Below, one piece after another: positions 42,690-51,913 of a stretch of DNA of 64,000 nt. A program made the position numbers and the translations under genes. The notes below the pieces were generated by a model. It was not told the DNA's origin, did not search any database, and was given only the letters and a program-made list of their open reading frames with translations. This stretch comes from Rhodopseudomonas sp. BR0M22 (GTDB lineage: Bacteria; Pseudomonadota; Alphaproteobacteria; Rhizobiales; Xanthobacteraceae), in contig NZ_QUMK01000017.1 of assembly GCF_010907035.1 (NCBI RefSeq), positions 1-64,000 on the forward strand, in the 5' to 3' direction. Numbering within the stretch: position 1 is the first letter of the stretch; each line of letters opens with the position of its first letter.

Positions 42690-44792
42690 ATGGCTAACAA
42701 GCATCCCGAATTGAAGTCCGCCAAGCTTGCAGACGCGTCGATCAAACGGCGTGCGGGAGGCGAGACCCATCAGGTCGCGGAGGGCGAGATCGCGGCGCTG
42801 ACGACGCGGCAGGGCGTGCCTGTCAGTGACGACCAGAACAGCCTCAAGCTCGGCCAGCGCGGCCCGACGCTGATGGAGGACTTTCACTTCCGGGAGAAGA
42901 TCTTCCACTTCGACCACGAGCGGATTCCCGAGCGCGTTGTCCATGCGCGTGGCTTCGGCGCTCACGGGTTCTTCGAGACCACCGAGTCGCTCGCCGACGT
43001 CACATCTGCCGACATCTTCCAGCGTGCCGGAGAGAAGACCCCGGTGTTCGTGCGGTTCTCCACCGTTGCCGGCAACAAGGGCTCGGCTGATCTGGCGCGC
43101 GACGTCCGTGGCTTCGCGGTGAAGTTCTACACCAAGGAAGGCAATTGGGATCTGGTCGGCAACAACATCCCGGTGTTCTTCATCCAGGATGCGATCAAGT
43201 TCCCCGACCTGATCCACGCCGCCAAGCAGGAACCGGATCGCGGCTTTCCGCAGGCTCAGACCGCGCACGACAATTTCTGGGACTTCATTTCGCTGATGCC
43301 GGAATCGATCAACATGGCGCTGTGGATCATGTCCGATCGCACCATCCCGCGCTCGTTCCGGTTCATGGAGGGTTTCGGTGTCCACACCTTCCGGCTGATC
43401 AACGCGGCCGGCAAATCGACCTACGTCAAGTTTCATTGGAAGCCGAAGCTCGGCATGCAATCGGTGGTGTGGAACGAGGCGGTGAAGCTGAACGGTGCCG
43501 ATCCCGATTTTCATCGCCGCGACCTGTGGGATGCGATTCAGTCCGGCGACTACCCGGAGTGGGAGCTTGGGCTGCAACTGTTCGACGACGCGTTTGCCGA
43601 TAAATTCGAGTTCGACATTCTCGACCCCACCAAGATCATTCCGGAAGAGCGCGTGCCGATCCGCCGCGTCGGCCGGCTGGTGCTGGATCGCACCGTCGAC
43701 AATTTCTTCAAGGAGACCGAGCAGGTCGCGTTTCAGACCGGCAACATCGTGCCCGGCATCGACTTCACCAACGACCCGCTGCTGCAGGGGCGCAACTTCT
43801 CTTATCTCGACACCCAACTGAAGCGGCTCGGCAGTCCGAACTTCAACGATCTGCCGATCAACTCGCCGAAATGCCCGTTCCACACCTTTCAGCAGGACGG
43901 GCACATGACGCTGACCAATCCCAAGGGCCGTGCCAACTACGAACCGAATTCATGGGGTGCCGACGGCGGCCCGCGTGAGACCGCGAAGGGCTTCCGCACC
44001 TTTCCGGCCGAAGAGAGCGGCGAGAAGCGACGCGCCCGCGGCGAGCTGTTCGCCGATCACTACAGCCAGGCGCGGCAGTTCTACATCAGCCAGACCGAGA
44101 CCGAGCAGACGCATATCAAGGACGCATTCACCTTCGAACTCAGCAAGGTCGAGACGCCGGCGATCCGAACCCGCGTACTGTCGCATCTCGTCAATGTGGA
44201 CAAGCAGCTCGCCAAGATGGTCGCCGACGGCCTCGGCATGAAGCTGCCGGCCGCCGCGACGCCGGCCCGCGAGGTGATCACCGATCTGCCGCCGTCGCCG
44301 GCGCTGAGCATCGTCAAGAACCCGCCGGGCAGCTTCAAGGGCCGCAAGCTCGGCATCCTGGTCAGCGACGGCGCCGACGCAGCGCTACTCGCGGCGCTCG
44401 AGAAGGCCGCCAAGCAGCATGGCGCCGTGGTCGAGCTGGTCGCCCCGAAAGTCGGCGGCTTCACCACCTCGGACGGCAAGCAGCGTCCCGCCAAGCAGAA
44501 GGTCAATGGCGGCCCTTCGGTGCTGTACGACGCGGTGGCGATCCTGGTCTCGGCAGAGGGCGCCGCGCAGCTGCAGCAGGAAGCGACCGCGCGCGATTTC
44601 GTCGCCGATGCGTTCGCGCACGCCAAGTTCATCGCCACCAGCGAGGATGCGATGCCGCTGCTCGAGAAGGCCGGTGTCGAGCCCGACGGCGGCGTGATGA
44701 CTCTGGCCGGGCCCAAGGACGCCGGGGGCTTCCTGGAGCTGTGTACGCAGTTGAGGTTCTGGGAACGCGAACCGGAGGTTCATGCGGTGTAA
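42690..44792 (+). CDS. katE: Large-subunit catalase, HPII type
   Basis: A 700-residue clade-2 monofunctional catalase that disproportionates hydrogen peroxide. The active-site histidine is His85 in [15 protein letters not shown], the distal Asn is in [17 protein letters not shown], and the haem-ligand tyrosine is in [14 protein letters not shown]. The C-terminal 150 residues form the flavodoxin/GATase-like domain of large catalases ([20 protein letters not shown] onward). The ATG at 42690 begins MANKHPELK; an in-frame GTG 12 bases upstream is unlikely. It is followed by a strong hairpin. Confidence 0.95.
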   Translation: MANKHPELKSAKLADASIKRRAGGETHQVAEGEIAALTTRQGVPVSDDQNSLKLGQRGPTLMEDFHFREKIFHFDHERIPERVVHARGFGAHGFFETTESLADVTSADIFQRAGEKTPVFVRFSTVAGNKGSADLARDVRGFAVKFYTKEGNWDLVGNNIPVFFIQDAIKFPDLIHAAKQEPDRGFPQAQTAHDNFWDFISLMPESINMALWIMSDRTIPRSFRFMEGFGVHTFRLINAAGKSTYVKFHWKPKLGMQSVVWNEAVKLNGADPDFHRRDLWDAIQSGDYPEWELGLQLFDDAFADKFEFDILDPTKIIPEERVPIRRVGRLVLDRTVDNFFKETEQVAFQTGNIVPGIDFTNDPLLQGRNFSYLDTQLKRLGSPNFNDLPINSPKCPFHTFQQDGHMTLTNPKGRANYEPNSWGADGGPRETAKGFRTFPAEESGEKRRARGELFADHYSQARQFYISQTETEQTHIKDAFTFELSKVETPAIRTRVLSHLVNVDKQLAKMVADGLGMKLPAAATPAREVITDLPPSPALSIVKNPPGSFKGRKLGILVSDGADAALLAALEKAAKQHGAVVELVAPKVGGFTTSDGKQRPAKQKVNGGPSVLYDAVAILVSAEGAAQLQQEATARDFVADAFAHAKFIATSEDAMPLLEKAGVEPDGGVMTLAGPKDAGGFLELCTQLRFWEREPEVHAV

Positions 44793-44857
44793 GTGAGCCC
44801 GGTGCGTTGATCGATCCAGCGCCGGGGAGGTGAGCCTGGCTGTGACGACGGGAAGCC

Positions 44858-44884
44858 GGCGGCGGAGTGAGCAACTCCGCCGCC
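44858..44884 (+). terminator. Terminator hairpin after katE
   Basis: A perfect 11-bp stem, GGCGGCGGAGT with its complement, and a 5-base loop lie 66 bases after the catalase stop and 67 before the next gene. The downstream bases GCATTCCATTT give only a weak U-tract. Confidence 0.65.
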
Positions 44885-44951
44885 GCATTCCATTTGCCGG
44901 AATACAACAAATACTCGCCGTCGCGACGCGGTTGTTCTACACAACCAGACC

Positions 44952-46046
44952 ATGACAGAGCTTCGAACACCGGCTGCGTCCCGGACGATTGCTGCGGTCG
45001 CCGAACGCATCGCGCGTTGGCGGGCGCTGACCGCTGATCGATCCGGCGATCCGTTCGCGCCGATGGCGCAGGCCGGGCTGTTAGAGATCGGCCTTCCCGG
45101 TGACGACGTGGCGCTCGACAGCTACGGGGCTATCGCGCAGGCCGAGCAGGCGATCGCCGCAGCGACCGGCGAACTTGGTCTCGCCACGGCGTTCGCCGGC
45201 CGGCAACTGATCGCGCGGTTCTTCATCGGTGGCTTCGCGGATGCTGCGCAGCGCGGCGAGCTGTTGCCGCGGATCGCTGCGGGTCGTGGCTGGGCCGCGG
45301 TGGCGATCTCCGAGCCCGGCGCCGGTGCGCACCCGAAACATCTGCAAACGACTGCCGAGCTGCAGGGTGACGCCTACGTCATCAACGGCCGCAAGGCGTG
45401 GATCACCAACGGGCCGGTCGCCGATCTGTTTCTGGTGCTGGCGATCACCGATATCGATCAGGGGCGCAAGCGCTATGGCTTGTTCCAAGTGCCACGCGAC
45501 ACCGCGGGGCTGACGCTGACCCCGATGCCGTCGCTTGACGTGCTGAAGCCGGCGTCGCATTGCGAACTGAGCTTTGTGAACTGCACCGTGCCGGCCTCGG
45601 CGCGGATCGGCACGCTGCCCGACGCTTATCCGGCGATGGCGCTGCCGTTCCGAGACATTGAGGACACGGTCGCGACCGCCACCACTGTCGGCTTTCTCGA
45701 CTGGCTGCTGCACACCGTCGCGGCGCGGGTCGAGCGCAGCGAGGATCACGCGCTCACGCTCGGTCGCCTCGCCGGGCTGTTGTCGCTGGCGCAGGCGGCA
45801 AGCGCAGCCGCGGTGCGGGCGCTCGACAGCGGCGAGCCGCCGAATGGCGCGCGCGTGATCGGCGTTCGCAGCCTGGCGCGCAATCTCGTCGATGAGGTGC
45901 GTGCGCTGCTGCCCCCGGACCGCATCGACGACCAACTCACCCGATCGCTGGCGGCGTTCGACGTGCTGGCCAGTGTCGCGCGCGAGCCGCGCAAGCAGCG
46001 GCAGATCGCCCTCGGCCAATCTCTCTGGAGCAATCAAAAGCAATGA
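44952..46046 (+). CDS. Acyl-CoA dehydrogenase family protein
   Basis: A 364-residue flavoprotein of the acyl-CoA dehydrogenase fold. The middle domain shows VAISEPGAGAHPKHLQTTAELQG and YVINGRKAWITNGPVADLFLVLA, typical FAD/substrate motifs. The C-terminal helical domain is shorter and less conserved than usual, and I could not place the catalytic glutamate. It may therefore act on an atypical substrate. It overlaps the MoxR gene by 4 bases, an unusual operon partner. Confidence 0.82.
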   Translation: MTELRTPAASRTIAAVAERIARWRALTADRSGDPFAPMAQAGLLEIGLPGDDVALDSYGAIAQAEQAIAAATGELGLATAFAGRQLIARFFIGGFADAAQRGELLPRIAAGRGWAAVAISEPGAGAHPKHLQTTAELQGDAYVINGRKAWITNGPVADLFLVLAITDIDQGRKRYGLFQVPRDTAGLTLTPMPSLDVLKPASHCELSFVNCTVPASARIGTLPDAYPAMALPFRDIEDTVATATTVGFLDWLLHTVAARVERSEDHALTLGRLAGLLSLAQAASAAAVRALDSGEPPNGARVIGVRSLARNLVDEVRALLPPDRIDDQLTRSLAAFDVLASVAREPRKQRQIALGQSLWSNQKQ

Positions 46047-46990
46047 CTGCGAATCTGCCGATGCAATCCATCGAAGCCGTGACTGCTGGGCTGGCGTCGG
46101 TCGGCTACATCGCCAGCCGCCAGATCGCTACCGCCGTGTATCTGGCCGAAAAGATCGAGAAGCCGATCCTGGTCGAAGGGCCTGCCGGTGTCGGCAAGAC
46201 CGAACTGGCCAAAGCGCTGGCGAGCTGGCGCGGCCTGCAGATGATCCGGATGCAGTGCTACGAGGGGCTGGACGAAGCCAAGGCGCTGTACGAGTGGAAA
46301 TACGCCAAGCAACTGCTCTACACCCAGATCCTCAAGGACAAGCTCGGCGAGGTGCTCGGCGGCGCGCAGACCCTGTCGGATGCGCTCGGCCGGCTGCACG
46401 ACTTCGGCGACGTGTTCTTCTCCAAGGAATTCGTCGAGCCGCGACCGCTCTTGAAGGCGCTGGAGCAGCCGGAGGGCTGCGTGCTGCTGGTCGACGAAAT
46501 CGACAAGTCGGACGCCGAGTTCGAGTCGCTGCTGCTGGAAATCCTGTCGGACTACCAGGTGACGATTCCCGAGCTCGGCACCATCAGCGCCACGGTGAAG
46601 CCGCTGGTGCTGCTGACCTCGAACGGCGAACGCGATCTGTCGGACGCGCTGAAGCGGCGCTGCCTGCATCTGCACATCGGCTTCCCCGAACAGCGGCTGG
46701 AAGAGCGCATCGTCGAAAGCCGCGTGCCCGGCGCCGGCGAAACGCTGCGCCGCCAGATGGTCGGCTTCATCAACCAGATTCGCGCGCTCGATCTGAAGAA
46801 GCTGCCGTCGGTCAGCGAAACGATCGACTGGGCGCGGGTGCTGGTGCTGCTGCAGGCGAGCGAGCTCGACCACCAGACCGTGAAGGACACCCTCAACGTG
46901 CTGTTGAAGTACGAAGCCGACATTGAAACCGCGCTGCCGCAGGTCTCCGGCTTCGTCGCCAAGGCCGGGCGCGAGGGCGTGTTCGGCTGA
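46043..46990 (+). CDS. MoxR-family AAA+ ATPase (CoxD-like)
   Basis: A 315-residue AAA+ ATPase. Walker A GPAGVGKT is at residues 46-53, Walker B LLVDEIDKSD at about 148-157, and a sensor-like LLTSNGERDLSDALKRRC follows. MoxR ATPases work with vWA-domain proteins as chaperones for metallocofactor enzymes; CoxD, for example, helps build the CO dehydrogenase CuSMo centre. It is coupled to the CoxE-like gene by a TGATG junction. No CO dehydrogenase is in the window, so the client is unknown. Confidence 0.88.
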   Translation: MTANLPMQSIEAVTAGLASVGYIASRQIATAVYLAEKIEKPILVEGPAGVGKTELAKALASWRGLQMIRMQCYEGLDEAKALYEWKYAKQLLYTQILKDKLGEVLGGAQTLSDALGRLHDFGDVFFSKEFVEPRPLLKALEQPEGCVLLVDEIDKSDAEFESLLLEILSDYQVTIPELGTISATVKPLVLLTSNGERDLSDALKRRCLHLHIGFPEQRLEERIVESRVPGAGETLRRQMVGFINQIRALDLKKLPSVSETIDWARVLVLLQASELDHQTVKDTLNVLLKYEADIETALPQVSGFVAKAGREGVFG

Positions 46991-48381
46991 TGCGCGAGGA
47001 GCTGCACCGCTTTTTCCGGGCGGCGCGCGGCGCCGGCGTGCGGGTGTCGCCGGCCGAGAGTATCGACGCGATGCGGGCGGTGTCCGAGGTCGGCTTCGCC
47101 GATCGCGGCCTGCTGCGTGACACGCTGCTGGTGACCCTGGCCAAAACGCAGGACGAAAAGCAGGCGCTGGCGCAGTGCTTCGACCTGTTCTTCAGCCGGC
47201 CCGAGCCGAAGACCAACACGGATGCGGCCGACGACGCCGATCAGCAGGCAGACAACGCGACATCACCCTCGCAGCCGAGCGGCAACAGCGCGCCGGGGCA
47301 GGGCGGCGGCGAGGGCTCGGCGCCGCCGGAACTCGGCGAGCTGGCGCAGATGCTGCTCGCGCAGGACCGCAGCGCGGTTGCGGCCGCGCTTGCCGGTGCG
47401 GCCAACGAAGCGTCGCTGGCCAACATCCGGTTCTTCACCCAGCGCGGCCTGTTTCAGAGCCGGATGATGGAAGCGCTCGGCGCCGGCCGGTTGCGCGACG
47501 ATCTCGATCGGCTCAAGGCCGACGATCCGGCGCAAGCCGAACGGCTCGCTGCCGCGCTCGACGGCCTGCGCGACAGCGTGCGCGAAATGGTGGCGCAGGC
47601 GCTGCTGCTGTACGGCCGCGAGGAAGCCGAGAATCTGCGCCAAGAGGTGCTGCGCAACGCGCCGATGATGCGGCTGGAGCGGCGCCAGGTCGAGCAGATG
47701 AAGGAGCTGATCCGCGCCATCGCGCGGCGGCTGCGCGAGCGCTACAGCAAGCCGCGCAAGCGGCAGCGCCGCGGCCATCTCGATGTCCGCCGCACGATCC
47801 GGCGCAACGCCGCCTGGGGCAACATCCCGTTCCTCACCGCCTGGAAGCGGCGGCATCGCGACAAGCCGCAGATCGTGGCGCTGTGCGACGTGTCCGGCTC
47901 GGTGGCGCAGGTGTCGGACTTCTTCCTGCTGCTGATCCACAGCCTGCACGAAGTGGTCGACGACGTCCGCTCGTTCGCGTTCTCCGGCCACCTGATCGAG
48001 GTCAGCGATATCCTCGACAAGCAGGAGCCGGAAGCGGCGATGCGCGAGATCATGTCGAAGGTCGGGTTCGGCTCGTCCGATTACGGTTCGTCGCTGGCGG
48101 ATTTCGAAAAGCGCTGGCTGCGCGCGGTGACGCCGAAGACCACGGTGATCGTGCTCGGCGACGCCCGTAGCAACAATCTCGATCCGCGCACCGATATCCT
48201 TCGCACCATCTCGGAGCGTGCCAAGCGCGTGGTCTGGCTCAATCCCGAAGGTCGGATGGGCTGGGGCTGGGGCGATTCGGAAATGTTCCGCTACGCGCCG
48301 TTCTGCAACGTGGTCCGGCAGTGCGCCACCGCCAAGCAGCTCGAACGCGCGGTCTCGGATATCGTCGCGGCCTATCAGTAG
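46990..48381 (+). CDS. CoxE-like von Willebrand A domain protein
   Basis: A 463-residue cytoplasmic protein of the CoxE/DUF58-like VWA group. The N-terminal helical region (FFRAARGAGVRVSPAESIDAM) and a low-complexity Asp/Gln/Ser/Gly linker at about residues 77-115 precede a helical middle. The C-terminal vWA domain has MIDAS residues D300-x-S-G-S (LCDVSGSVAQV) and GDARSNNLDP. It is the partner of the MoxR ATPase immediately upstream. Confidence 0.88.
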   Translation: MREELHRFFRAARGAGVRVSPAESIDAMRAVSEVGFADRGLLRDTLLVTLAKTQDEKQALAQCFDLFFSRPEPKTNTDAADDADQQADNATSPSQPSGNSAPGQGGGEGSAPPELGELAQMLLAQDRSAVAAALAGAANEASLANIRFFTQRGLFQSRMMEALGAGRLRDDLDRLKADDPAQAERLAAALDGLRDSVREMVAQALLLYGREEAENLRQEVLRNAPMMRLERRQVEQMKELIRAIARRLRERYSKPRKRQRRGHLDVRRTIRRNAAWGNIPFLTAWKRRHRDKPQIVALCDVSGSVAQVSDFFLLLIHSLHEVVDDVRSFAFSGHLIEVSDILDKQEPEAAMREIMSKVGFGSSDYGSSLADFEKRWLRAVTPKTTVIVLGDARSNNLDPRTDILRTISERAKRVVWLNPEGRMGWGWGDSEMFRYAPFCNVVRQCATAKQLERAVSDIVAAYQ

Positions 48382-48553
48382 CCGCTGGACGGCGCCGGCC
48401 TGTCTTGCGCCGACAGGCTGCATGGCCGGCTCAATTTCGCGATAGTTAGTTGCGCCGCACAAGATGCGGCGATTGACTTCGCGCTGGTCCACGATTTCAC
48501 TTCCCTCGTCGAGACGGCCAACAAGAGCCGCCGGCTTCCCGAGGGAGAAACCC

Positions 48554-50080
48554 ATGAGCTTCGCTTACTTCGACTGGATCGCCCATCACGCCGAGGTCCG
48601 CCCCGAGCAAATCGCGGTGATCGATCTCGCCAGCAGCCGCAAGATCAGCTACCGCACGATGGACGAGCGGATCGACCGGCTGGCGACGCATCTGTCGACC
48701 CTCGGCGTCGGCCGCGGCGACCGCGTCGCGGTGTTGGCGCTCAATGCGGCCGAGACGCTGGAGGTGCAGTTCGCATGCTTCCGCCTCGGCGCGATCTTCG
48801 TGCCGCTCAACGTCCGCCTCACGGTGCACGAACTGTCCTACATCGTCGGCGATGCCGCCCCGCGGGTGCTGGCGCATGACGACGAACTAGCGCCGATGGC
48901 GACCGAGTTGAAGGCGGCCTGCAGCGTGCCGCATCTCTTGGCGTTCGGCCCGGCCTATGAGGCCGCGCTGGCGGCGTCGCCGCGGCTCGGCGCCGCCGAG
49001 CCGGTGACGCTCGATGACGTCTCGACCATCATGTACACCTCCGGCACCACCGGAAAGCCGAAGGGCGCCATGATCACCCATGGCATGACCTTCATCAACG
49101 CGGTCAATCTCGGCATCCCGATCTTCGTGTCGCAGCGAACCGTATTTCTCTGCGTGCTGCCGCTGTTCCACACCGGCGGGCTGAACTGCTATACCAATCC
49201 GGTTCTGCATGCCGGCGGCACCACGCTGTTGATGCGAACCTTCGATCCCGGCGCGGCGCTGTCGATCATCGGAGATCCGGCGGTCGGTTTGACGCATTTC
49301 TTCGGCGTGCCGTCGATCTATCAGTTCATGTGTCAGCATCCGGCGTTCGCCACCACCGATCTGTCGCGGCTGCAGATCGCCGGTGTCGGCGGGGCGCCGA
49401 TGCCGGTGCCGCTTCTGAAGATCTGGCAGGAGCGCGGGTGTGCGTTGGTGCAAGGCTACGGCATGACCGAGACCAGCCCGGCGGTGCTGATGCTCGACGC
49501 CGATGATGCAGCCCGCAAGGCCGGCTCTGCCGGCAAGCCGGTGCTGCATGGCGACCTCAAGATCGTCGGTCCCGACGGCGAGCCGGTGAAGCCCGGCGAG
49601 ATGGGCGAACTCTGGGTGAAGGGGCCGAACATCACGCCCGGCTACTGGAATCGTCCGGACGCCAATCGCACCTCGTTCACCGACGGCTGGCTGCACACCG
49701 GCGACGCGGCGCGGGTCGACGACGAGGGCTTCTACTACATCGTCGACCGCACCAAGGACATGTACATCTCGGGCGGCGAGAACGTCTATCCGGCCGAGGT
49801 CGAGGACGTGCTGTATCAATTGCCGGAGATCGCCGAGGCCGCGGTGATCGGTGCGCCCGATCCGCAATGGGGCGAGACCGGAGTGGCCGTCGTGGCGCTG
49901 AAGCCCGGCTTCGAACTGAGCGAGGCCAAGCTGCTGGCACATTGCCGCGAGCGCCTGGCGCGGTTCAAATGTCCGCAGCGCGTCACGTTTGTTGATGCGT
50001 TGCCGCGCAACGCCACCGGCAAGGTGCACAAGCCGACGCTGCGCGAACGCATCCTGGTGCGCGAGACGGCCGATGCCTGA
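48554..50080 (+). CDS. AMP-forming acyl-CoA synthetase (FadD-like)
   Basis: A 508-residue ANL-superfamily ligase. The P-loop MYTSGTTGKPKG is at residues 160-171, GYGMTETSP and GWLHTGDAARVDDEGFYYIVDR form the adenylation core, and the C-terminal LPRNATGKVHKPTLRE holds the catalytic lysine. It activates a fatty or aromatic acid; the substrate is not predictable here. It lies 170 bases after the CoxE-like gene with no clear terminator, so it may or may not be cotranscribed with the acyl-CoA dehydrogenase operon. It is convergent with ugpE. Confidence 0.92.
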   Translation: MSFAYFDWIAHHAEVRPEQIAVIDLASSRKISYRTMDERIDRLATHLSTLGVGRGDRVAVLALNAAETLEVQFACFRLGAIFVPLNVRLTVHELSYIVGDAAPRVLAHDDELAPMATELKAACSVPHLLAFGPAYEAALAASPRLGAAEPVTLDDVSTIMYTSGTTGKPKGAMITHGMTFINAVNLGIPIFVSQRTVFLCVLPLFHTGGLNCYTNPVLHAGGTTLLMRTFDPGAALSIIGDPAVGLTHFFGVPSIYQFMCQHPAFATTDLSRLQIAGVGGAPMPVPLLKIWQERGCALVQGYGMTETSPAVLMLDADDAARKAGSAGKPVLHGDLKIVGPDGEPVKPGEMGELWVKGPNITPGYWNRPDANRTSFTDGWLHTGDAARVDDEGFYYIVDRTKDMYISGGENVYPAEVEDVLYQLPEIAEAAVIGAPDPQWGETGVAVVALKPGFELSEAKLLAHCRERLARFKCPQRVTFVDALPRNATGKVHKPTLRERILVRETADA

Positions 50081-50089
50081 CCCAGATCC

Positions 50090-50902
50090 TCAGCGGATGC
50101 CGGCGCGCAGGAAACTCTGAATGAAGGCGCGTTGGAACAGCAGGAAAGCGAGCATCAGCGGCGCCGAGGTCATCAGCGCGGCGGCGCAGATCACCGACCA
50201 GTCGATGCCTTGATCGACCGAGGCGAAGACCTGCAGGCCGACGGTCAGCGGACGGGTCTCGGTCGAATTGGTGACGATCAGCGGCCACAGGAAGTTGTTC
50301 CAATGGTAACTGATCGACACCAGGCCGTAGGCGACGTAGACCGGCCGTGCCAGCGGCAGATAGACCCGCCAGATCGTCTGCAGCGTGCTGGCGCCTTCCA
50401 GCCGGGCCGCGTCGTCGAGCTCCTTCGGGATCGACTTGAAGGTCTGGCGCAGCAGGAAGATGCCGAAAGCGGACGCCACATAGGGTAGCCCGACGCCGGT
50501 CAGCGTATCGATCAGGCCGAGCTTCTGCAGCGTGCGGTAGTTCTCCATGATCAGCACGTCGGGCGTGACCATCAGTTGCACGAGAATCAGCGCGAACAGG
50601 ATTTCGCCGCCGAACAGCTTGCCGCGCGCCAGCGCGAACGCCGCCAATGTGCAGATCACAAACTGTCCGATCATGATGCCGATCACGAGCATCACGGTAT
50701 TGAGGAAATATCGGGCGAACGGCGCCGCTTCCCAGGCCCGGATGAAGTTCCCGGTCGTGACAGGCGCGCTGATATCGAAATGCGTCGCGAAGGCCGAGGG
50801 ATGAAACGCCGCCCACAGCGCGTAGAGCAGCGGCAGCGCCCATACCAGGCCGAACACCCAGGCGCCGAGGGTGGAGAGCAGTCGGAACAGGCGATCGGAC
50901 AC
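50090..50902 (-). CDS. ugpE: ABC sugar/glycerol-phosphate transporter permease (UgpE type)
   Basis: A 270-residue inner-membrane permease with about six helices and the EAA motif KELDDAARLEGAST. The opening LLSTLGAWVFGLVWALPLLYALWAAFHP and the NYRTLQKLGLIDTLTGVGLPYVAS segment match the MalG/UgpE class. It is the last gene of the four-gene operon ugpC-ugpB-ugpA-ugpE and ends 10 bases from the convergent acyl-CoA ligase. Assignment to glycerol-3-phosphate rather than another substrate is tentative. Confidence 0.82.
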   Translation of the reverse strand: MSDRLFRLLSTLGAWVFGLVWALPLLYALWAAFHPSAFATHFDISAPVTTGNFIRAWEAAPFARYFLNTVMLVIGIMIGQFVICTLAAFALARGKLFGGEILFALILVQLMVTPDVLIMENYRTLQKLGLIDTLTGVGLPYVASAFGIFLLRQTFKSIPKELDDAARLEGASTLQTIWRVYLPLARPVYVAYGLVSISYHWNNFLWPLIVTNSTETRPLTVGLQVFASVDQGIDWSVICAAALMTSAPLMLAFLLFQRAFIQSFLRAGIR

Positions 50903-50909
50903 GGCGACC

Positions 50910-51809
50910 TCAGCGATAATGAACGTTGCGGCCGAGCAGTGCGAATTGCAGCATCGACACCAGGCCGAGCAGCGCCAGCAGCAGTGCCGACAGCGCCGCC
51001 GCGTAACCGGTGTCCCAGAAGCTGAACCCGACCTGATAGATGTAGAACAGCAGCAGCGTCGTGGCGTTGTTCGGGCCGCCTCCGGTCATCGCGATCACCT
51101 GATCGACCACCCGGAACGCGTTGATCAGCGCATTGACGGCGACGAACAGGGTGGTCGGCATCACCAGCGGCCAGGTGATGCGGCGGAAGATCGTCCAGCG
51201 CCCGGCGTTCTCCATCCGGGCGGCTTCGTACAGCGTCGGTGACACCTGTTGCAGCGCCGCCAGATAGAAGATCATGAAGAAGCCAGCCTCCTTCCACACC
51301 GTCACCGCCATCAACGCCGGCAGCGCGGTGGACGGATCGCCGAGCCAATTGACGCTGCCGCCGCCGAACGCGCGGGTGATCTGGTTGAGCAGGCCGTAGT
51401 CCGGCGTATAGAAGAAGATCCAGATGTTGGCTGCGGCGACCATCGGCAGGATGGTCGGGGTGAAGAACGCCAGCCGCAGCGCTGAGCGGCCTTTGATGCG
51501 GCCGGCGACCCACAGCGCCATGGCCAGCGCCAGCCCGATCGACAGCGGCACCGTGATCAGGGCGTAGAGCAGATTGTTCTTCAGCGCCGTCCACGCGATC
51601 GGGTCGGTCCACATCGTCTGATATTGCGCCCATCCGACGAACGCCGCCGGCCGCTTGCCGTGCGGCGTGGCGTAGAAGCTGTCGAAGATGGTGGCGATGC
51701 CGGGAATATGCGTGAACGCCGCCAGCAGCACGATCGCCGGCAGCGCCAGAAGCCAACCCTGGATGTGGACGTTGATGGTGCGTGCTTGGCGGGGCGGGTG
51801 TGGCGACAT
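50910..51809 (-). CDS. ugpA: ABC sugar/glycerol-phosphate transporter permease (UgpA type)
   Basis: A 299-residue permease with six predicted helices. The periplasmic loop SFYATPHGKRPAAFVGWAQY, the pattern GRSALRLAFFTPTILPMVAAANIW, and the EAA loop TLYEAARMENAGRWTIFRRITWPL are typical of MalF/UgpA partners. It starts 104 bases after ugpB on the same strand; that gap contains a perfect palindrome that could adjust relative expression. Confidence 0.83.
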   Translation of the reverse strand: MSPHPPRQARTINVHIQGWLLALPAIVLLAAFTHIPGIATIFDSFYATPHGKRPAAFVGWAQYQTMWTDPIAWTALKNNLLYALITVPLSIGLALAMALWVAGRIKGRSALRLAFFTPTILPMVAAANIWIFFYTPDYGLLNQITRAFGGGSVNWLGDPSTALPALMAVTVWKEAGFFMIFYLAALQQVSPTLYEAARMENAGRWTIFRRITWPLVMPTTLFVAVNALINAFRVVDQVIAMTGGGPNNATTLLLFYIYQVGFSFWDTGYAAALSALLLALLGLVSMLQFALLGRNVHYR

Positions 51810-51825
51810 GTCTCGATCAGTCGAT

Positions 51826-51856
51826 CGTCATGCCCGCGACAGGCGCGGGCATGACG
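51826..51856. repeat. REP-like perfect palindrome between ugpB and ugpA
   Basis: A 13-bp perfect stem, CGTCATGCCCGCG with its complement, flanks a 5-base loop. It lies within the operon, after ugpB and before ugpA, where such elements often stabilise the message of the highly expressed binding protein, as in malE-malF of enteric bacteria. Confidence 0.75.
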
Positions 51857-51913
51857 GGTGCGGGTGTTGCTGCGGCGGCCGAAGACAAGGCTCCGGCAGC
51901 CGCGGGTGATCGA

